Notes under the pieces: generated by a model
What the model was told of the DNA's origin: nothing
Database searches by the model: none
What the model saw: only the letters and a program-made list of their open reading frames with translations
Source of the DNA: CAZSGN01 sp964606415
GTDB taxonomy: Bacteria; Bacteroidota; Bacteroidia; Bacteroidales; JBBRXJ01
Direction: 5' to 3'
Assembly (NCBI GenBank): GCA_964606415.1
Contig: CAZSGN010000111.1
Coordinates: 1 to 8,607 of the forward strand
Length of the DNA stretch: 8,607 nucleotides
Shown here: in pieces, positions 6,866 to 8,607 of the stretch
How the letters are laid out: the number at the start of each line of letters is the position of its first letter
How positions within the stretch are numbered: the first letter of the stretch is position 1
Made by a program: the position numbers and the translations under genes

Positions 6866-8455
6866 TTAATGTTTAAAATGTCTTCTACCTGTATAAACCA
6901 TAGCGATACCATGTTCATCACAGGCATTAATAACCTCCTTGTCCCGAATGCTGCCCCCAGGCTGAACAATGTATTTCACACCATATTCATTTGCAGTGTC
7001 AATACTATCTCTAAAAGGGAAAAAAGCATCAGAAATCAGGACGGCTTCTTTAATATCCACATCCTCCTTAAGATTAAAACGGGGGATGGTTAATTGTCTG
7101 AGACTGTCCAGTCTGTTTGGCTGTCCCATTCCGGCACCCGTCAACCAAAAAGAACCATCAGCTTTCTCACTAACAAGCGCAATAGAATTGCTTTTTAGAT
7201 GTTTGCATGCCTGTGTCCCAAAATTAGCCAATTTCATTTTGCTATCATCAAACACATTTTTTGTAACATTTTTAAAATCGACATCAAGCCCTTCGTCCTC
7301 ATCCTGCACGAGCATTCCGCCGTTAATAGAACGATAAAGCACTTCTTTTGTTTCAACAGGCTTAACCGGGACAACCAGTAATCGTAAATTCTTCTTTTTA
7401 GCAAAAACTTCTCTTGCTCCTAATTCAAAATCGGGCGCAATAACTATTTCTATAAATTTATCGCTTAACCACTCTGCCGCTTCACGCGTCACAGGCCTGG
7501 TAAATGTAATTATACTTCCGAAAGCACTTACCGGATCTCCTTCCCAGGCCAACTCGAGCGATTTTAATATATCATTGCTTACCGCGAGCCCACAAGGATT
7601 TAAATGTTTAATTACCGAAACAGCAACACGATCGGGCATATGAGCTGAAGCATGATAGGCATCACTTGCCGACTTCCAGGAAGCATCTGCATCCAGCAGA
7701 TTATTATAAGACAATGCTTTTCCCTGAAGAACGTCTGCATTGGCCAATGTGTCATGAATATTGCTGTTATTCATTTTAAAAAATACGGCCTTTTGCTGTG
7801 GATTCTCCCCATAGCGAAGCTCCTGCCCTCCTTCAAGATTAATTTTTTGCCCCTGGGCCGGGTCTTCATTAAAATAATTATATATGGCCGAATCATATCT
7901 TGACGAAACATTAAAAGCAGCCACCGCCAATTTTTTCCGGTCCTGAACATCTGTTTTGCCTGCTTTTTCATTAAGCAATCTCAACAAACTACCATATTCC
8001 TGCTGTGATGGGACAATAACCACATCTTTAAAATTTTTAGCTGCGGCCCGGATCAAAGCGATTCCGCCAATATCAATTTTCTCTATAATCTCATCTTCTT
8101 CGGCATTTGATGCAACCGTGGCTTCAAAAGGATAAAGATCCACGATAACCAGATCTATTTCCGGAATATCATACTCCTGTAACTGAGCCTGATCTTCACT
8201 AAGCTCACGCCTGGAAAGGATCCCTCCAAAAACCTTTGGATGAAGTGTTTTTACCCGTCCCCCAAGAATCGAGGGATATGAAGTAAGGCTCTCAACTGTT
8301 TTTACAGGAATATCTAAACCTTCGATAAAAGATTTTGTTCCTCCTGTTGAATAAATAGTAACCCCCAGTTCATTCAATTTATGAATAATCTGATCAAGAT
8401 TCTCCTTGTGATAAACAGAAACCAGTGCATTTTTAATTTTCTTCTCTCCACTCAT
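6866..8455 (-). CDS. purH: Bifunctional AICAR transformylase / IMP cyclohydrolase (PurH)
   Basis: PurH performs the last two steps of de novo IMP synthesis: formylation of AICAR from 10-formyltetrahydrofolate, then ring closure, in the cytoplasm. The N-terminal MGS-like cyclohydrolase domain (about 5-150) shows STGGTKSFIE (36-45), GGRVKTLHPKVFGGIL (65-80), VDLYPFE (105-111), IDIGG (127-131) and RAAAKN (136-141). The transformylase domain (about 155-529) has the catalytic Lys-His pair in KHLNPCG (283-289), DPVSAFGS (307-314), TGAGMGQPNRLDSL (439-452), SDAFFPFRDS (475-484), QPGGSIRDKE (498-507) and a closing TGRRHFKH. One oddity is that the usual RYGENPHQ reads RYGENPQQ (214-221), replacing a conserved His by Gln220. 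The start at 8455 fits the family N terminus and a promoter 35 bp upstream. It is the first gene of the operon. Confidence 0.97.
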   Translation of the reverse strand: MSGEKKIKNALVSVYHKENLDQIIHKLNELGVTIYSTGGTKSFIEGLDIPVKTVESLTSYPSILGGRVKTLHPKVFGGILSRRELSEDQAQLQEYDIPEIDLVIVDLYPFEATVASNAEEDEIIEKIDIGGIALIRAAAKNFKDVVIVPSQQEYGSLLRLLNEKAGKTDVQDRKKLAVAAFNVSSRYDSAIYNYFNEDPAQGQKINLEGGQELRYGENPQQKAVFFKMNNSNIHDTLANADVLQGKALSYNNLLDADASWKSASDAYHASAHMPDRVAVSVIKHLNPCGLAVSNDILKSLELAWEGDPVSAFGSIITFTRPVTREAAEWLSDKFIEIVIAPDFELGAREVFAKKKNLRLLVVPVKPVETKEVLYRSINGGMLVQDEDEGLDVDFKNVTKNVFDDSKMKLANFGTQACKHLKSNSIALVSEKADGSFWLTGAGMGQPNRLDSLRQLTIPRFNLKEDVDIKEAVLISDAFFPFRDSIDTANEYGVKYIVQPGGSIRDKEVINACDEHGIAMVYTGRRHFKH

Positions 8456-8489
8456 AAGCTATTGAATTAATATGTTGCTTTAAAATGTT

Positions 8490-8519
8490 CAAAAATAGTA
8501 CTTTTCATTCATTTTCAAA
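8490..8519 (-). promoter_or_regulatory. Bacteroidetes-type promoter for the purH-mre-rod operon
   Basis: On the minus strand, TTTG (8516-8519) is followed after 18 bases by TATTTTTG (8490-8497), a perfect match to the -7 consensus TAnnTTTG recognised by the primary sigma factor of Bacteroidetes, with -33 spacing in the usual range. Transcription would begin near 8484, giving a leader of about 28 nt before the purH ATG. Seen: both boxes and their spacing. Inferred: that they drive all six genes. Confidence 0.65.
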
Positions 8520-8548
8520 GTGAAATAAAATGATATTATCAAAAATTG

Positions 8549-8574
8549 TCAACAAGTCATATCCATCTTGTTGA
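8549..8574. repeat. 8-bp inverted repeat upstream of purH promoter
   Basis: TCAACAAG (8549-8556) and CTTGTTGA (8567-8574) are perfect inverted copies around a ten-base spacer, about 30 bp upstream of the -33 box. On the minus strand the second arm is followed by CAATTTTT, so the element could be a weak intrinsic terminator for an upstream minus-strand gene beyond the window edge. Alternatively it could be an operator for purH. The stem has only three G/C pairs, which weakens the terminator reading. Confidence 0.45.
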
Positions 8575-8607
8575 AAACCCCATGTTCATATAAAAATCCG
8601 TTATATA

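Noticed and set aside
6969..7337. 122-codon open frame on the + strand inside purH
   Set aside because: It is antisense to a fully conserved purH with intact motifs, and its product resembles no family I know. The other antisense and offset frames inside the mre, mrdA and rodA genes were dismissed for the same reason.

Overview
This window is an ordinary but nearly complete stretch of a Bacteroidota (Bacteroidetes) chromosome, carrying the lateral cell-wall synthesis (elongasome) operon. The lineage call rests on several things. The order purH-mreB-mreC-mreD-mrdA-rodA is, as far as I recall, typical of that phylum. The DNA is AT-rich, and most starts lack a Shine-Dalgarno sequence. A perfect Bacteroidetes-type promoter (TTTG, 18 nt, TAnnTTTG) lies just upstream of purH. 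RodA carries a long extra membrane block. A member of or near the order Bacteroidales is my best guess, but this is inference.

Layout, left to right. Positions 1-326 hold no gene I can support; they contain a small hairpin and one marginal 33-codon ORF. An acyl-carrier-protein phosphodiesterase gene (acpH) lies on the + strand at 327-965. It converges, across a 94-bp gap, on a six-gene minus-strand operon. Read in its own direction, that operon is purH (8455-6866), mreB (6846-5824), mreC (5612-4800), mreD (4797-4291), mrdA/PBP2 (4291-2468) and rodA (2484-1060). Spacing is tight: 19 nt between purH and mreB, 2 nt between mreC and mreD, a one-base TAATG overlap between mreD and mrdA, and a 17-bp overlap between mrdA and rodA. 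The exception is a 211-bp gap between mreB and mreC. The right end (8456-8607) is the purH promoter region plus an 8-bp inverted repeat.

How the genes work together: MreB filaments at the inner membrane, with MreC and MreD, position and activate the RodA (SEDS glycosyltransferase) and PBP2 (transpeptidase) pair, which polymerises and crosslinks peptidoglycan along the cell cylinder. PurH makes the last two steps to IMP and appears simply to share the promoter. AcpH removes the phosphopantetheine arm from acyl carrier protein and is not part of the operon.

I found no mobile element, CRISPR array, RNA gene or defence system, and no convincing sign of an undescribed system. The points most worth checking are the roughly 100-residue insertion in RodA, the His-to-Gln change in the PurH RYGENPHQ motif, the mreB-mreC gap, and the inverted repeat upstream of purH.
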